Origin: Streptomyces kaniharaensis
Lineage (GTDB): Bacteria; Actinomycetota; Actinomycetes; Streptomycetales; Streptomycetaceae
Direction: 5' to 3'
Length of the DNA: 62,086 bases
Assembly (NCBI RefSeq): GCF_009569385.1
Contig: NZ_WBOF01000008.1
Coordinates: forward strand, 1 to 62,086
The notes beneath the pieces were generated by a model. The model did not search any database. It saw only the letters and a program-made list of their open reading frames with translations, and was not told the DNA's origin. Shown in pieces: positions 15,864 through 23,879 of this stretch. The stretch's first letter is position 1, and the number at the start of each line of letters is the position of its first letter. The translations under genes were made by a program, and so were the position numbers.

Positions 15864-16222
15864 TCCGTCCACCGCCACGCGGTGAGCTCGTACATCTCGG
15901 CGAGCACGGTCAGCCGGATCTCCCGCTCCTGCCCGGCCTCGTCCGCGACCAGCGCGGCGGGCGGGCTCGTGCGGCGCTCGACCAGTTCCAGCGTCCGGCC
16001 GCGCGGCCAGTCGCCGAGCGAGTCGAACTCCGGGCGGAGGGTCCACAGCTGGCCGGGGCTGGCGAGCAGGGTCACGTCCCCCTCGGCCAGCCGCCGGCGG
16101 ACCTCGCGGCGGGCCTGCAGCGCGCCGAGCCGGTCCTGGATCATCAGCTCCCCGGTGCGGAGGTGGCGGAAGCGGCCCTCCTCGTACGGGGTCAGCAGTT
16201 CCTCCAGCGCGATGGGGGTCAT
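15860..16222 (-). CDS. Hypothetical protein, 120 aa
   Basis: ATG 16222 has GGGGAGG about 8 bases upstream and overlaps the upstream stop (ATGA), so it is preferred to the GTG at 16228. Mostly helical with an EEGRFRHLRTGELMIQDRL segment and a terminal YELTAWRW. No family recognised. Confidence 0.72.
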   Translation of the reverse strand: MTPIALEELLTPYEEGRFRHLRTGELMIQDRLGALQARREVRRRLAEGDVTLLASPGQLWTLRPEFDSLGDWPRGRTLELVERRTSPPAALVADEAGQEREIRLTVLAEMYELTAWRWTE

Positions 16223-16518
16223 GCCCACACCTCCCCGCCGGAGCGCCGGCGCCGGTACAGGTGCACGGGCACCCGGGCCAGCTCGGCGGAGATCAGCGCC
16301 GTGCCGACCAGCACGGCGAGCGGGCGGGCCTGCAGGAACAGCACGGCCGGGGCGAGCACCAGCGCGTACCCGGCGGCGGCGGCCAGCCCGGTGCCGGCGG
16401 CGGTGGCGGAGTGGGTGAGCGCGGCGACGACGCCGAGCACGGCGGCGAGCATCGCGGTCATGGCGATGACCTGCTGGCGGGGCTGGAGGGCCGTCTGGAC
16501 GACGCGGAAGCGGTACAT
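16219..16518 (-). CDS. Small membrane protein, 99 aa
   Basis: Three hydrophobic segments fill the protein (VIAMTAMLAAVLGVVAALTH; GLAAAAGYALVLAPAVLFL; LAVLVGTALISAELA), followed by a basic tail (HLYRRRRSG). ATG 16518 overlaps the upstream stop. It may act with the 223-aa membrane protein of the same operon. Confidence 0.72.
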   Translation of the reverse strand: MYRFRVVQTALQPRQQVIAMTAMLAAVLGVVAALTHSATAAGTGLAAAAGYALVLAPAVLFLQARPLAVLVGTALISAELARVPVHLYRRRRSGGEVWA

Positions 16519-16835
16519 CAGCGCGCCACCTTCCAGTCCGTCAGCAGCGGCCAGCTCGGGGCGTCCGCGACGGCGGCCGAGCACGCGGCCATCCGGGCGG
16601 CGGCCTCGGTCGGGTACTCGCCGAACTCGCTGGCCACCCGGCCCTGTCGGGCCTCCTCGCCGATCGTGTGCACGATCGCCCGCACCAGCGGGCGGATCAG
16701 CGCGCGGGGCTCGTCGGCGATCTCGGCGGTCGTCATGTCGGAGCTGAACAGAGCGGCGGCGGCCCAGCGGCGGAAGCCCTCGCCGGACAGGCCGAGCTCG
16801 TTCAAGGGGATCAGGTTCGTGTCGAAGTGCGGCAC
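16518..16835 (-). CDS. Hypothetical protein, 105 aa
   Basis: GTG 16835 with AGGAGG five bases upstream. Helical, with FRRWAAAALFSSDMTTAEIADEP and a single Cys. Not recognised. Intact in copy 2 (60847-61164). Confidence 0.75.
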   Translation of the reverse strand: MPHFDTNLIPLNELGLSGEGFRRWAAAALFSSDMTTAEIADEPRALIRPLVRAIVHTIGEEARQGRVASEFGEYPTEAAARMAACSAAVADAPSWPLLTDWKVAR

Positions 16836-16901
16836 TGCAGCCTCCTGGGGCTGCCCGCCGGGCGGTCCGTGCCGCCCGGCGGGCTGGTGACGGACGGGCG
16901 G

Positions 16902-17084
16902 TCAGTACCGCTGGGGGACGCCGGGGGCGGGGCTGCCCCACGCGCCGGCGGACTCGTTGCCGTGCGCCAGGCCGGTGGCCCGCTGCTCGGCGCACGCCCC
17001 GCGGCGGTCGTCGGCGCTGGCCTGGTGGCTGCGGTAGTCCTGCTGGCACTGCTCCAGCAGGGTCGGGGCCTCGGTGGCGCTCAT
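16902..17084 (-). CDS. Small hypothetical protein, 60 aa
   Basis: ATG 17084 overlaps the stop of the upstream zinc-ribbon gene (ATGA). Hydrophilic and Ala/Gln-rich (LLEQCQQDYRSHQASADDRRG) with two Cys. Not recognised. Confidence 0.6.
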   Translation of the reverse strand: MSATEAPTLLEQCQQDYRSHQASADDRRGACAEQRATGLAHGNESAGAWGSPAPGVPQRY

Positions 17085-17308
17085 CGGGTCACCGCCACGA
17101 TGTCCACGGCCGCGAGGGAGCACACGGGGCAGTGCGTCACGGACAGCTCGCCGTCCCGCCGGCGCACGGCCACGGTGCGGAAGTCCGCGCAGTTGCTGCA
17201 GTGGGCGGGGCGGATGCGGCCCAGCGCGATCACGCGCTGGCCGACCGCGCCCGGCTTGCGGTTGACCACCATCAGGTGGCGTCGGGGGGGCCTGACAGAA
17301 TGGGCCAT
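17081..17308 (-). CDS. Zinc-ribbon-like protein, 75 aa
   Basis: First gene of the eleven-gene minus operon. GGAGG lies 8 bases before ATG 17308. Two CxxC pairs (HCSNCADF and HCPVCSLA) 23 residues apart suggest a zinc ribbon, preceded by a basic N-terminus (RPPRRHLMVVNRK). It could bind nucleic acid and be the operon's regulator. Confidence 0.72.
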   Translation of the reverse strand: MAHSVRPPRRHLMVVNRKPGAVGQRVIALGRIRPAHCSNCADFRTVAVRRRDGELSVTHCPVCSLAAVDIVAVTR

Positions 17309-17584
17309 GACTGTTCCCTCCAAGGGGGATCGGTCCACGTCCCGGGGGCGCTCGAACGCCTGCCGGAACTGAGGGAGTCGGGCCGCCAAGCCCGGCTCCC
17401 TCGCTTGTATCTCCATTGAACGCCCCGTCAGTCAGTCTGTCAACAACACAACTTGCTGACTTGTTGACTGATCTGGTGTACGCTTGATCTGCAAGCTAGG
17501 CCGTCCGCTTGTCGGTCCGATCGACAGTCAGTTGCTCTTCTACGCTGACCCGGAACCGACTAACCGATAGGAGGTGAACCTGAC
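17309..17584. promoter_or_regulatory. Divergent promoter region with TTGTTGAC inverted repeat
   Basis: Separates the minus operon from parA. It contains GTCAACAA (17439-17446) and TTGTTGAC (17461-17468) as a perfect 8-bp inverted repeat with a 14-bp spacer, with further partial copies (ACTTGCTGAC). A hairpin GAGGGAGTCGGGC / GCCCGGCTCCCTC (17371-17402) lies in the minus-operon leader. This is AT-richer than its surroundings and is a candidate for both promoters and for a partition site. Confidence 0.6.
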
Positions 17585-18391
17585 ATGTCGCTGCTTCTGT
17601 CGCCGGGTGTGGCAACCCGGATCTTCGTCTTCTGCAACCAGAAGGGCGGGGTCGGCAAGACGTCACTGACCGCCGGGTTCGCGGGCGACTTGGCCGGGCG
17701 AGGGCTGCGGGTTCTCGTCATCGACCTGACCCCGCAGGGCAACATCACGGTGTGGCTGGTGCCGGCCGTGCCGGTGCAGCGCACGATCAACGACGTGCTG
17801 TACCACGTCCTCAAGGACGGTGCGAGCGTGCGGGATGCGATCGTGCCGACGTCCTGGCCGGGGGTGGACCTGGTCCCCTCCGAGCTGGAGCTGGCCTCCC
17901 GGGAAGCCGACAGGGGGGCCGCGCTGGACTTCCGCCTGCGGCGTGCCATCCGGGCCGCCGAGCTCGACGGCGAGTACGACGTGATCCTCATCGACACGGA
18001 CCCCAACCTGGGGCCCCTGCTGGTGAACGCGCTCAACGCGGCACACCACGCCGTCGTCGTCGCCGACGCGGAACGGTTCGGCGCGGACGGCGTCGCCAAG
18101 CTCCTGGACACCATCAAGGTCGTCCAGGAGGAGGGCAACCCGGGACTGGACCTCGCCGGGATCGTGGTCAACGACTACGACGGCCGGCTCCTGGAACACC
18201 GGGGGCGGTGGAAGGAGCTCAGGAACAACTACCCCGAGCTCGTGGCCGGTCGTCTGCCCCGGTGCTCGGCCGTCGCCACCGCCGCCAGCGCGAGCGTCCC
18301 TGTGCAAAGCCTGCGCGGCGGCCGCACATGGAACCTGGCCCTCGCCCAACTGATCACCGACCTGATGAAGAAGAAGGCAGAACGCACGTGA
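17585..18391 (+). CDS. parA: ParA-family partition ATPase
   Basis: A 268-aa Walker-type ParA/Soj ATPase, which drives plasmid partition by nucleoid-associated ATP cycling. The deviant Walker A is FCNQKGGVGKTSLT with signature Lys20 and Lys25. The A' box is VLVIDLTPQGN and Walker B is DVILIDTDPN. There is no N-terminal HTH, so it is the short (type Ib-like) form that relies on a small partner. That partner is encoded next, overlapping by four bases (GTGA). ATG 17585 has GGAGGTG. Preceded by the TTGTTGAC inverted repeat. Confidence 0.95.
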   Translation: MSLLLSPGVATRIFVFCNQKGGVGKTSLTAGFAGDLAGRGLRVLVIDLTPQGNITVWLVPAVPVQRTINDVLYHVLKDGASVRDAIVPTSWPGVDLVPSELELASREADRGAALDFRLRRAIRAAELDGEYDVILIDTDPNLGPLLVNALNAAHHAVVVADAERFGADGVAKLLDTIKVVQEEGNPGLDLAGIVVNDYDGRLLEHRGRWKELRNNYPELVAGRLPRCSAVATAASASVPVQSLRGGRTWNLALAQLITDLMKKKAERT

Positions 18392-18705
18392 CGCGACCGA
18401 ACCCCCAGCCCGCCGGCACTCCCAGCTTCGGGAAGGCACCGAGCGGTCACCCGGCCGCCGGCCGGGGTGGCGGCGGAGAGGCCGACCACCCGGCGGAGAT
18501 CCCCTCGGAGACTCCGCCCACCGGAGAGGAGAACCTGCCCATGCCCCCCACCCGCGAGAAGCCGGAGACCCGGGTGAACTTCGGAGGCCGGGTCAAGGAG
18601 AGCACCCGCAAGCGGGCCCGGATGTTCGCCGCGGCCAACGATGTTGACCTGCAGGACCTCCTGGACTTCGCGCTGGACGAGTATCTGCGGAGGCGTGGCG
18701 CGTGA
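18388..18705 (+). CDS. Ribbon-helix-helix partition partner (ParB/ParG-like)
   Basis: A 105-aa protein. The first ~60 residues are disordered and Pro/Gly-rich. The C-terminal 45 (TRVNFGGRVKESTRKRARMFAAANDVDLQDLLDFALDEYL) fit a ribbon-helix-helix DNA-binding domain. Together with short ParA this matches a ParA-ParG type system, the RHH protein binding the partition site and repressing the operon. GTG 18388 overlaps the parA stop. Confidence 0.8.
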   Translation: MTRPNPQPAGTPSFGKAPSGHPAAGRGGGGEADHPAEIPSETPPTGEENLPMPPTREKPETRVNFGGRVKESTRKRARMFAAANDVDLQDLLDFALDEYLRRRGA

Positions 18706-20390
18706 ACGAGAACAGCCCCAGCGGTGTCGTAACCACCGCTGAGGCCCTGAGCGAGTTCCAGGAGGAACCCGGGATGCACAACCAGGATAAAGGCGCCGGT
18801 CAGCCCGATGTACGGCGACAACTGGCCACACTCACCCCGACCATGAGGCGCCTGGTGAAGGCGTCGGCGGCGGGCGGCGCGGTCATCGCGGCGATCGGCT
18901 TCGTCGGCTCGTACAAGGCCCTGCAGAAGCTGGCCGAGCACCAGGGGCAGATGGGGACCTTCTCCTACGTCTTCCCGGTCGGCATCGACGCGGGCATTGC
19001 GGTGCTCCTCGCCCTGGACCTGGTGCTGACGTGGCTTCGCATCCGCTTCCCGCTCCTGCGGTATATCGCCTGGATGCTGACGGCCGGCACCATCGTCTTC
19101 AACGCGGCCAGTGCCTACCCCAAGCCCCTGCCGATGGCCCTGCACGCGCTGCTGCCGGTGCTGTTCGTCGGGGTGGTCGAAGCGGGCCGGTACGCCGTCG
19201 CCCGCATCGCGGCGATCGAAGCGGGCCGCCCGGAGATGGAGGGCGTCCGGTTCTTCCGCTGGATTCTCTCCCCGCTCCCCACCTTCAAGCTGTGGCGGAA
19301 GATGAAGATCTTTGAGATCACCTCGTACGCCGAGATCGTGGACATGGAACAGCGCCGGCTGGTGTACCGGGCGGTCCTTCGCCACCGGTACGGACGCGGC
19401 TGGCGCCGCGCGGCTCCGGTGGAGGAGGTCCTGCCGCTCAAGCTGGCCCGCTACGGCCGTGCCCTGCCCTACCTGGAGCCGCCGGAGACGGACCTGACCC
19501 GGGAGTACGCGCCCAAGATCACCGTGGAACGGGCCGACCAGCCCACCGTCCCGGCCCCCGTCGCCGAGCTGCCCCCAGCCATCACCCCGGAGCTACTGGA
19601 GCGACTGAGCCAGCTGCTCGACCGGGCGGAGACCGGTTCCACCGCTCAGCAGCTGCCCGCCGCAGGGCCGGAGGCGGTCGCCGAGCCGGTCCCGGCGGAG
19701 ATCCCCGAGCAGCCGGTGGAGCTGGTGGAGGCCGAGCTGGAACAGCCCGAGCTCACCGTGGAACAGCCGGCTGCCAGCCTGTACAGCGGGATGGTGCCGC
19801 TGCGGAAGCTGGAGCGGCCGGTGACCGAGCCGGTGGAGTCCTCGTGGTTCCACCCCGAGCCCGCGGCCCCGGCGGAGGTGCCGTGGCAGGCGCCGAGCGA
19901 CCAGGGCTCCGTGCCCTGGCAGGCTCCGGCCGCCCCGGCCCCGGTGCTCTTCGACCAGGCCGTGGCCGAGCGGCCCAGCGCTGCCGAGTCGCCCCGCCCG
20001 GCCGGGGTCCACGCCCGGCTCCCCCACCAGGAGACGGTGCTGCAGCCGGTGGTCGAGCAGCTGCCCGCCGAGCCCGTGGCGGACCTGCTCGACGCCGAGC
20101 CGACCGTGCCGGTGGTCGAGCAGCCGGCCGCGCCGATCGTCCCGGCCGAGCTCGGCGACGACCAGCAGCCGGGGGAACCGCCGGCCGACCAGGAGGAGGA
20201 GATCCCCGCTCCGAAGCTCTCGGGCAAGCAGCTGCTGCTGCAGCTGCTGCAGTCGCTGACGCCCGAGCAGAAGTCGATGAACCAGAAGCAGCTCGCGGCC
20301 GAGCTGTTCCCCCAGCTCCGCTCGGTGATGAGCTCGGAGGAGTCGGTGCGCAAGTACATCGGCGCCTGGCAGCGCAACGGAACGATCTGA
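18702..20390 (+). CDS. DUF2637-type membrane protein, 562 aa
   Basis: Residues about 50-190 match the Streptomyces DUF2637 membrane domain: IGFVGSYKALQKLAEHQG, FPVGIDAGIAVLLALDLVLTWLRI, then TAGTIVFNAASAYP and VLFVGVVEAGRYA, about four membrane segments. A cytoplasmic LSPLPTFKLWRKMK block follows. Next comes a long Pro/Glu/Ala linker (about 260-490). The C-terminal domain (LSGKQLLLQLLQSL...VRKYIGAWQRNG) looks like a small helical DNA-binding module. GTG 18702 overlaps the upstream stop. DUF2637 proteins are common on actinobacterial plasmids and ICEs near transfer genes; exact function is unknown. Confidence 0.85.
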   Translation: MNENSPSGVVTTAEALSEFQEEPGMHNQDKGAGQPDVRRQLATLTPTMRRLVKASAAGGAVIAAIGFVGSYKALQKLAEHQGQMGTFSYVFPVGIDAGIAVLLALDLVLTWLRIRFPLLRYIAWMLTAGTIVFNAASAYPKPLPMALHALLPVLFVGVVEAGRYAVARIAAIEAGRPEMEGVRFFRWILSPLPTFKLWRKMKIFEITSYAEIVDMEQRRLVYRAVLRHRYGRGWRRAAPVEEVLPLKLARYGRALPYLEPPETDLTREYAPKITVERADQPTVPAPVAELPPAITPELLERLSQLLDRAETGSTAQQLPAAGPEAVAEPVPAEIPEQPVELVEAELEQPELTVEQPAASLYSGMVPLRKLERPVTEPVESSWFHPEPAAPAEVPWQAPSDQGSVPWQAPAAPAPVLFDQAVAERPSAAESPRPAGVHARLPHQETVLQPVVEQLPAEPVADLLDAEPTVPVVEQPAAPIVPAELGDDQQPGEPPADQEEEIPAPKLSGKQLLLQLLQSLTPEQKSMNQKQLAAELFPQLRSVMSSEESVRKYIGAWQRNGTI

Positions 20391-20589
20391 CGGCCGTTGC
20401 AGTAGGCGGGATACACACCGCCCGCTTCCCGCACAGCGGGAAGCTCCTGAAACCGCTGTCCCATTGTCAGACCTGGAGCGTACGGTGATGGCCCCCATCA
20501 CCAGCGCTCCACCAGTCCCGGAAGCAACAGAGCCCCGGGCGGCGCTGGAACCGCCGACCCGGGGCCTGGAACAACGAGAGGGAACCTCG
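20391..20589 (+). promoter_or_regulatory. Leader of the coupling-protein gene with two hairpins
   Basis: A perfect 9-bp stem GCTTCCCGC/GCGGGAAGC (20424-20444) probably ends the partition operon. A second GC-rich hairpin (about 20538-20573; CCCCGGG...CCCGGGG) lies just before the ribosome site GAGAGGG of the next gene and could act as an attenuator. Confidence 0.5.
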
Positions 20590-22506
20590 ATGCACCAGTT
20601 CGACGACCAGGCTACCGACCGTCGTGACGACCGTCCCACAGTGGACGGGAGCAACGCCACCCCGCCTCGGCGCTGGGCCGCCTACGCGGCCGCCGGCATG
20701 CCGCTGGCGGCCGGTGCGGCGCCGACCGGCCAGCCGACCACCAACCCCACGACGGTCAACACCCCCAACGCCGGGCACATCCTCGGCAACATCGGGAGCG
20801 CGCTGTGGGACGTCGCCGGGCACGTGCCCGGCGGCCACCTCGGCGCCGGCGGCCTGGCGGTCGCGGCCGCGGGCCTGGGCTACCTCAAGTTCCGGCTGGA
20901 CAAGCCGTACGACCGCAACACCAAGGAGGGGTTCGCCGACCGGAGCGAGATCCGCGAGCACTTCTCCGGCAAGCAGCTGCTGGAGCGCGCGGACGTGCTG
21001 CGGCCCGAGCTGGTAGCCACCCGCGGCCGCCGCAACGTGGTCCCCCTCGACCTCGGCCAGCTCATCGGCGTGGACATCATCCACAAGCGCGAGATCTACA
21101 ACTCGATCGAGGACATGACCCTGGTCTTCGCCCCGCCGCGGACTGGTAAGTCCGCGCTGTTGGGCGGGTTCGTGGTGGACGCCCCCGGCTCCGCCGTCGT
21201 CACCAGCACCCGCGGCGACCTGTACCGGCACACCGTGCACGTGCGGGCCAAGCGCGGCCCGGTCCTCGTCTTCAACCCGGACGTGGCCGGCGTCGCCAAC
21301 ACCCTGGTCTGGGACGTGCCCAAGGGCTGCAAGGACCCGGTGGTGGCCTTCCGCCGCGCGGGCTACCTGCTGTCCGGGCAGGCGGTCGGCGCGGTGGAGG
21401 ACAGCAGCTTCTGGGACAACCAGTCCTACCGCGTGTTGCGGGCTCTGCTGATGGCGGCCGACATCGGCGGCCGGAGCCTGATGGACGTCCGCGAGTGGGT
21501 CACCAGCATGGATGAGGACACGCTGGAGCCCTTCAAGCTGCTGCAGTCCTACAAGGACTGCCCGCCCGGGTGGGCCAGTGACCTGCTGCAGGTCATCAAG
21601 GCGCCCGAGCGGACCCGGGAGAGCATCCTGCTGACCCTGATCTCCAGCCTGGAGTGCCTGGCCCTGCCGTCCGTCGCGGCGATCGTCACCCCGAAGGACG
21701 GCGCCCCCGACTTCGACCCGGAGCTGTTCCTGCGCGCCGGCGGCACCCTGTACCTGATGGGCCGCCACCGGTCCAAGGGCTCGGTGGCCCCGCTGTTCGC
21801 CGCCCTGGTCGGCGAGATCTACGAGACCGCCAAGGAACTGGCGGCCAGCTCGCCGAACGACCGCATCGACCCGCCGCTGAGCCTGATCCTGGACGAAGCG
21901 GCCATCACCTGCCCGCTGCCGCTGCAGTCCTGGGGCGCCGACGCGGGCGGCTCCAACATCCCGATCACGGTCAGCGTGCAGTCCCCCAGCCAGCTCTACG
22001 ACCGGTGGGGCCAGCGCGGTGGCGAGACCATCTGGCAGCTGGCCAACAAGCTGGTGTTCGGCGGCCTGTCGGTCACCCGCGACCTGCGCGACCTGTCCGA
22101 GCTGTGCGGCGAGCGGGACAAGGACGTCACCACCACCTCGACCAACGCCAAGGGGGAGGCGACCAAGTCGGTCTCCACGGTGCAGGTCCCGGTGATGCCG
22201 ACCGACAAGATCCGGCGGCTGGCGAAGTTCCGCGGCCTCTACATCCACCGCAACGCGGCCCCGGTCGTGGTCAAGATCGTGCCGGTCTGGAAGCGCGACG
22301 ACGTCAAGGCCGTGAACAAGGAGATCCGCCGGGCCGAGCGCGACCTGGAGAAGCGGGAGAAGCAGGCGGCGAAGCTCGGCATCGAGCTGCCGACCACCCC
22401 GGCAACCCCGCCGATGCCGGCCTACAAGCCGGTCGTCCCCAAGCAGCCGGTGCCCGAGCAGCAGCCCGGCCAGCGTCCGGCCGACCCGTTCCGAAAGGCG
22501 GTCTGA
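20590..22506 (+). CDS. VirD4/TraG-like type IV coupling protein
   Basis: A 638-aa P-loop ATPase of the conjugative coupling-protein family, which brings the relaxase-DNA complex to the transfer channel. Walker A is FAPPRTGKSALLGG (Lys187) and Walker B is LSLILDEAAITCPL (Asp435-Glu436). Downstream are the ITVSVQSPSQLYDRWG and ANKLVFGGL segments typical of the TraG/TraD C-terminal region. Near residues 85-100 there is one weak hydrophobic stretch; most VirD4 proteins have two N-terminal helices. ATG 20590 has GAGAGGG. An in-frame GTG/ATG near 20488 is the alternative start. Confidence 0.88.
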   Translation: MHQFDDQATDRRDDRPTVDGSNATPPRRWAAYAAAGMPLAAGAAPTGQPTTNPTTVNTPNAGHILGNIGSALWDVAGHVPGGHLGAGGLAVAAAGLGYLKFRLDKPYDRNTKEGFADRSEIREHFSGKQLLERADVLRPELVATRGRRNVVPLDLGQLIGVDIIHKREIYNSIEDMTLVFAPPRTGKSALLGGFVVDAPGSAVVTSTRGDLYRHTVHVRAKRGPVLVFNPDVAGVANTLVWDVPKGCKDPVVAFRRAGYLLSGQAVGAVEDSSFWDNQSYRVLRALLMAADIGGRSLMDVREWVTSMDEDTLEPFKLLQSYKDCPPGWASDLLQVIKAPERTRESILLTLISSLECLALPSVAAIVTPKDGAPDFDPELFLRAGGTLYLMGRHRSKGSVAPLFAALVGEIYETAKELAASSPNDRIDPPLSLILDEAAITCPLPLQSWGADAGGSNIPITVSVQSPSQLYDRWGQRGGETIWQLANKLVFGGLSVTRDLRDLSELCGERDKDVTTTSTNAKGEATKSVSTVQVPVMPTDKIRRLAKFRGLYIHRNAAPVVVKIVPVWKRDDVKAVNKEIRRAERDLEKREKQAAKLGIELPTTPATPPMPAYKPVVPKQPVPEQQPGQRPADPFRKAV

Positions 22507-22510
22507 CCCG

Positions 22511-23182
22511 ATGGCCTCCACCCCTTCTTCCCCCGAGAAGATGCCCCCGGGCGTCAGGCCGGGCGACGGCCACTTCGTCGTCATCATGGAACAGACGAAG
22601 ATCAAGAAGCGTCTGGAGACCCTGGAACGGCAGGGCCTCAACGACCGGCTGGCCCTGCTGGAGAGCCAGAACCTCGCCCAGAACATCTACCGGCTGGCGA
22701 AGTCGATCGAGGCGGACGCCAAGGCGAAGCTGAACGCGCCGTCGCCGTGCTGGGACTGGACCTCCATGACGGAGGAGGAGGCCGGCGAAGCGTGGGCCAA
22801 GCTCCTGCGCTGGCGCCGGGAAGTCCTCAAGGTCCGGTGGCCGAGCCGGTTCTGGGACATGACCACCCCGTGCTGGTACCTGCACCCGGAGGTGGTGGAG
22901 GAACTGTCCGCGCTCTACCTCGTGTGGGACTTCACCTTCAACGACTCGACCAGCACGGTCTACCGGGAGATCGAGTTCCTGGAGCGCTGGCTGCCCGGCA
23001 CGCACGCCCGGGTCAAGGGCGCGCTGGCGAAGTGCTACAAGGACGGCGCCGCGGGCCGCCACCAGCCTGCGGACGACACCGAGCACTGGCGCGACCACGA
23101 CGACGAAGCGGTGGGCCTCTTCATCCAGGCCGACCTCGACGCCCGGCCCTCCGCCCCGCCGGCGGAGGAGGGCACCGAGTAG
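22511..23182 (+). CDS. DUF4913-like protein, 223 aa
   Basis: Four bases after the coupling-protein stop. The middle (CWYLHPEVVEELSALYLVWDF... FLERWLPGTHARVKGALAKC) matches the pattern of DUF4913 proteins, which usually lie beside TraG-like genes in Streptomyces. The N-terminal half is a charged helix (KKRLETLERQGLNDRLALLESQ). The function is not known; it is possibly an accessory to transfer. Confidence 0.75.
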   Translation: MASTPSSPEKMPPGVRPGDGHFVVIMEQTKIKKRLETLERQGLNDRLALLESQNLAQNIYRLAKSIEADAKAKLNAPSPCWDWTSMTEEEAGEAWAKLLRWRREVLKVRWPSRFWDMTTPCWYLHPEVVEELSALYLVWDFTFNDSTSTVYREIEFLERWLPGTHARVKGALAKCYKDGAAGRHQPADDTEHWRDHDDEAVGLFIQADLDARPSAPPAEEGTE

Positions 23183-23198
23183 CAGCAGCGGCAACCAC

Positions 23199-23239
23199 AA
23201 GGGTGGGGCCCCGACCGATCCGGTCGGGGCCCCACCCTT
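23199..23239. terminator. Bidirectional terminator, 18-bp stem
   Basis: AAGGGTGGGGCCCCGACC / GGTCGGGGCCCCACCCTT is a perfect 18-bp stem with a 5-base loop. It lies between converging genes ending at 23182 (+) and 23249 (-). Confidence 0.85.
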
Positions 23240-23248
23240 TGGCATTGG

Positions 23249-23824
23249 TCAGGAAGAACGGGAGCCAGGCTCCGCGATGGGCCGTTCGTCGTCGGACCCC
23301 CGCAGCCACCTCAGCGTCTGGATGAAGGCGGCCGCGTAGTCGGGGCCGATCTCCCGCCACTCCGGGATCAGCTGCTCGACAACGTCCCGTGCCCGATAGT
23401 GCTCGTCGGCGATCTCCTGCTTGGTCGGCGGGAAGGTGCACGGCCCATCGGTCAGGGGCCCGCTGCCTCGGCGGCCGAGCATCCACAGGCAGGTCTGTTT
23501 GATGCCCTCTGCGGCCTCTGTCGGGCGCGAGCACCACATGGTCAGCAGCCGGTCCGGGTGGTGTTCCTTCCAGCGCTCGCCGTTCCACCGGAAGTCGATC
23601 TCCGCCTGGGCCTGTTCCAGCAGCAGCTCGATCTCCTCCCACGAACGCTTCACCGCGGCCGGGAGCGCTCGGGCCGGCGGCTCCTCCGGCAGCGGCGGGA
23701 CCGCCGACACTGGGCCCACGTTCCACCCGGGTGGAACAGTGGGGGGAGCCGGTGGAACCGGCGGGGCCCACGACGGGCGCGGGGGCACCTGCGGCCCGGG
23801 GGTGTACCAGCTCTCAGCAGCCAT
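23249..23824 (-). CDS. Hypothetical protein with Pro-rich N-terminus, 191 aa
   Basis: Residues 9-50 are about 40% proline, probably an exposed linker. A helical domain follows (RSWEEIELLLEQAQAEIDF; DVVEQLIPEWREIGPDYAAAFIQTLRWL). ATG 23824 was preferred to the longer start at 23896. It lies downstream of the relaxase gene, so it may be co-transcribed with it. No family recognised. Confidence 0.7.
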   Translation of the reverse strand: MAAESWYTPGPQVPPRPSWAPPVPPAPPTVPPGWNVGPVSAVPPLPEEPPARALPAAVKRSWEEIELLLEQAQAEIDFRWNGERWKEHHPDRLLTMWCSRPTEAAEGIKQTCLWMLGRRGSGPLTDGPCTFPPTKQEIADEHYRARDVVEQLIPEWREIGPDYAAAFIQTLRWLRGSDDERPIAEPGSRSS

Positions 23825-23879
23825 GCTCAGACCGTACCCATCCGTTGAGGGGCGGCAACAGTGACCCGGCGCGAACCGG

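Larger units (their letters stand above)
1..17767. repeat. Terminal direct redundancy, copy 1 of 2
   Basis: Base 1 matches base 44375 and base 17767 matches base 62086, in the same orientation and gene order. The most economical reading is a circular replicon of about 44.37 kb whose contig was not trimmed. About 15 single-base indels relative to copy 2 lie in bases 1-2600. From about 2.6 to 12.2 kb the encoded proteins are identical in the two copies. Confidence 0.95.

Noticed and set aside
17306..17368. A 20-codon leader peptide followed by a hairpin ahead of parA
   Set aside because: There is no ribosome site on the plus strand, and the hairpin equally fits the leader of the minus operon.
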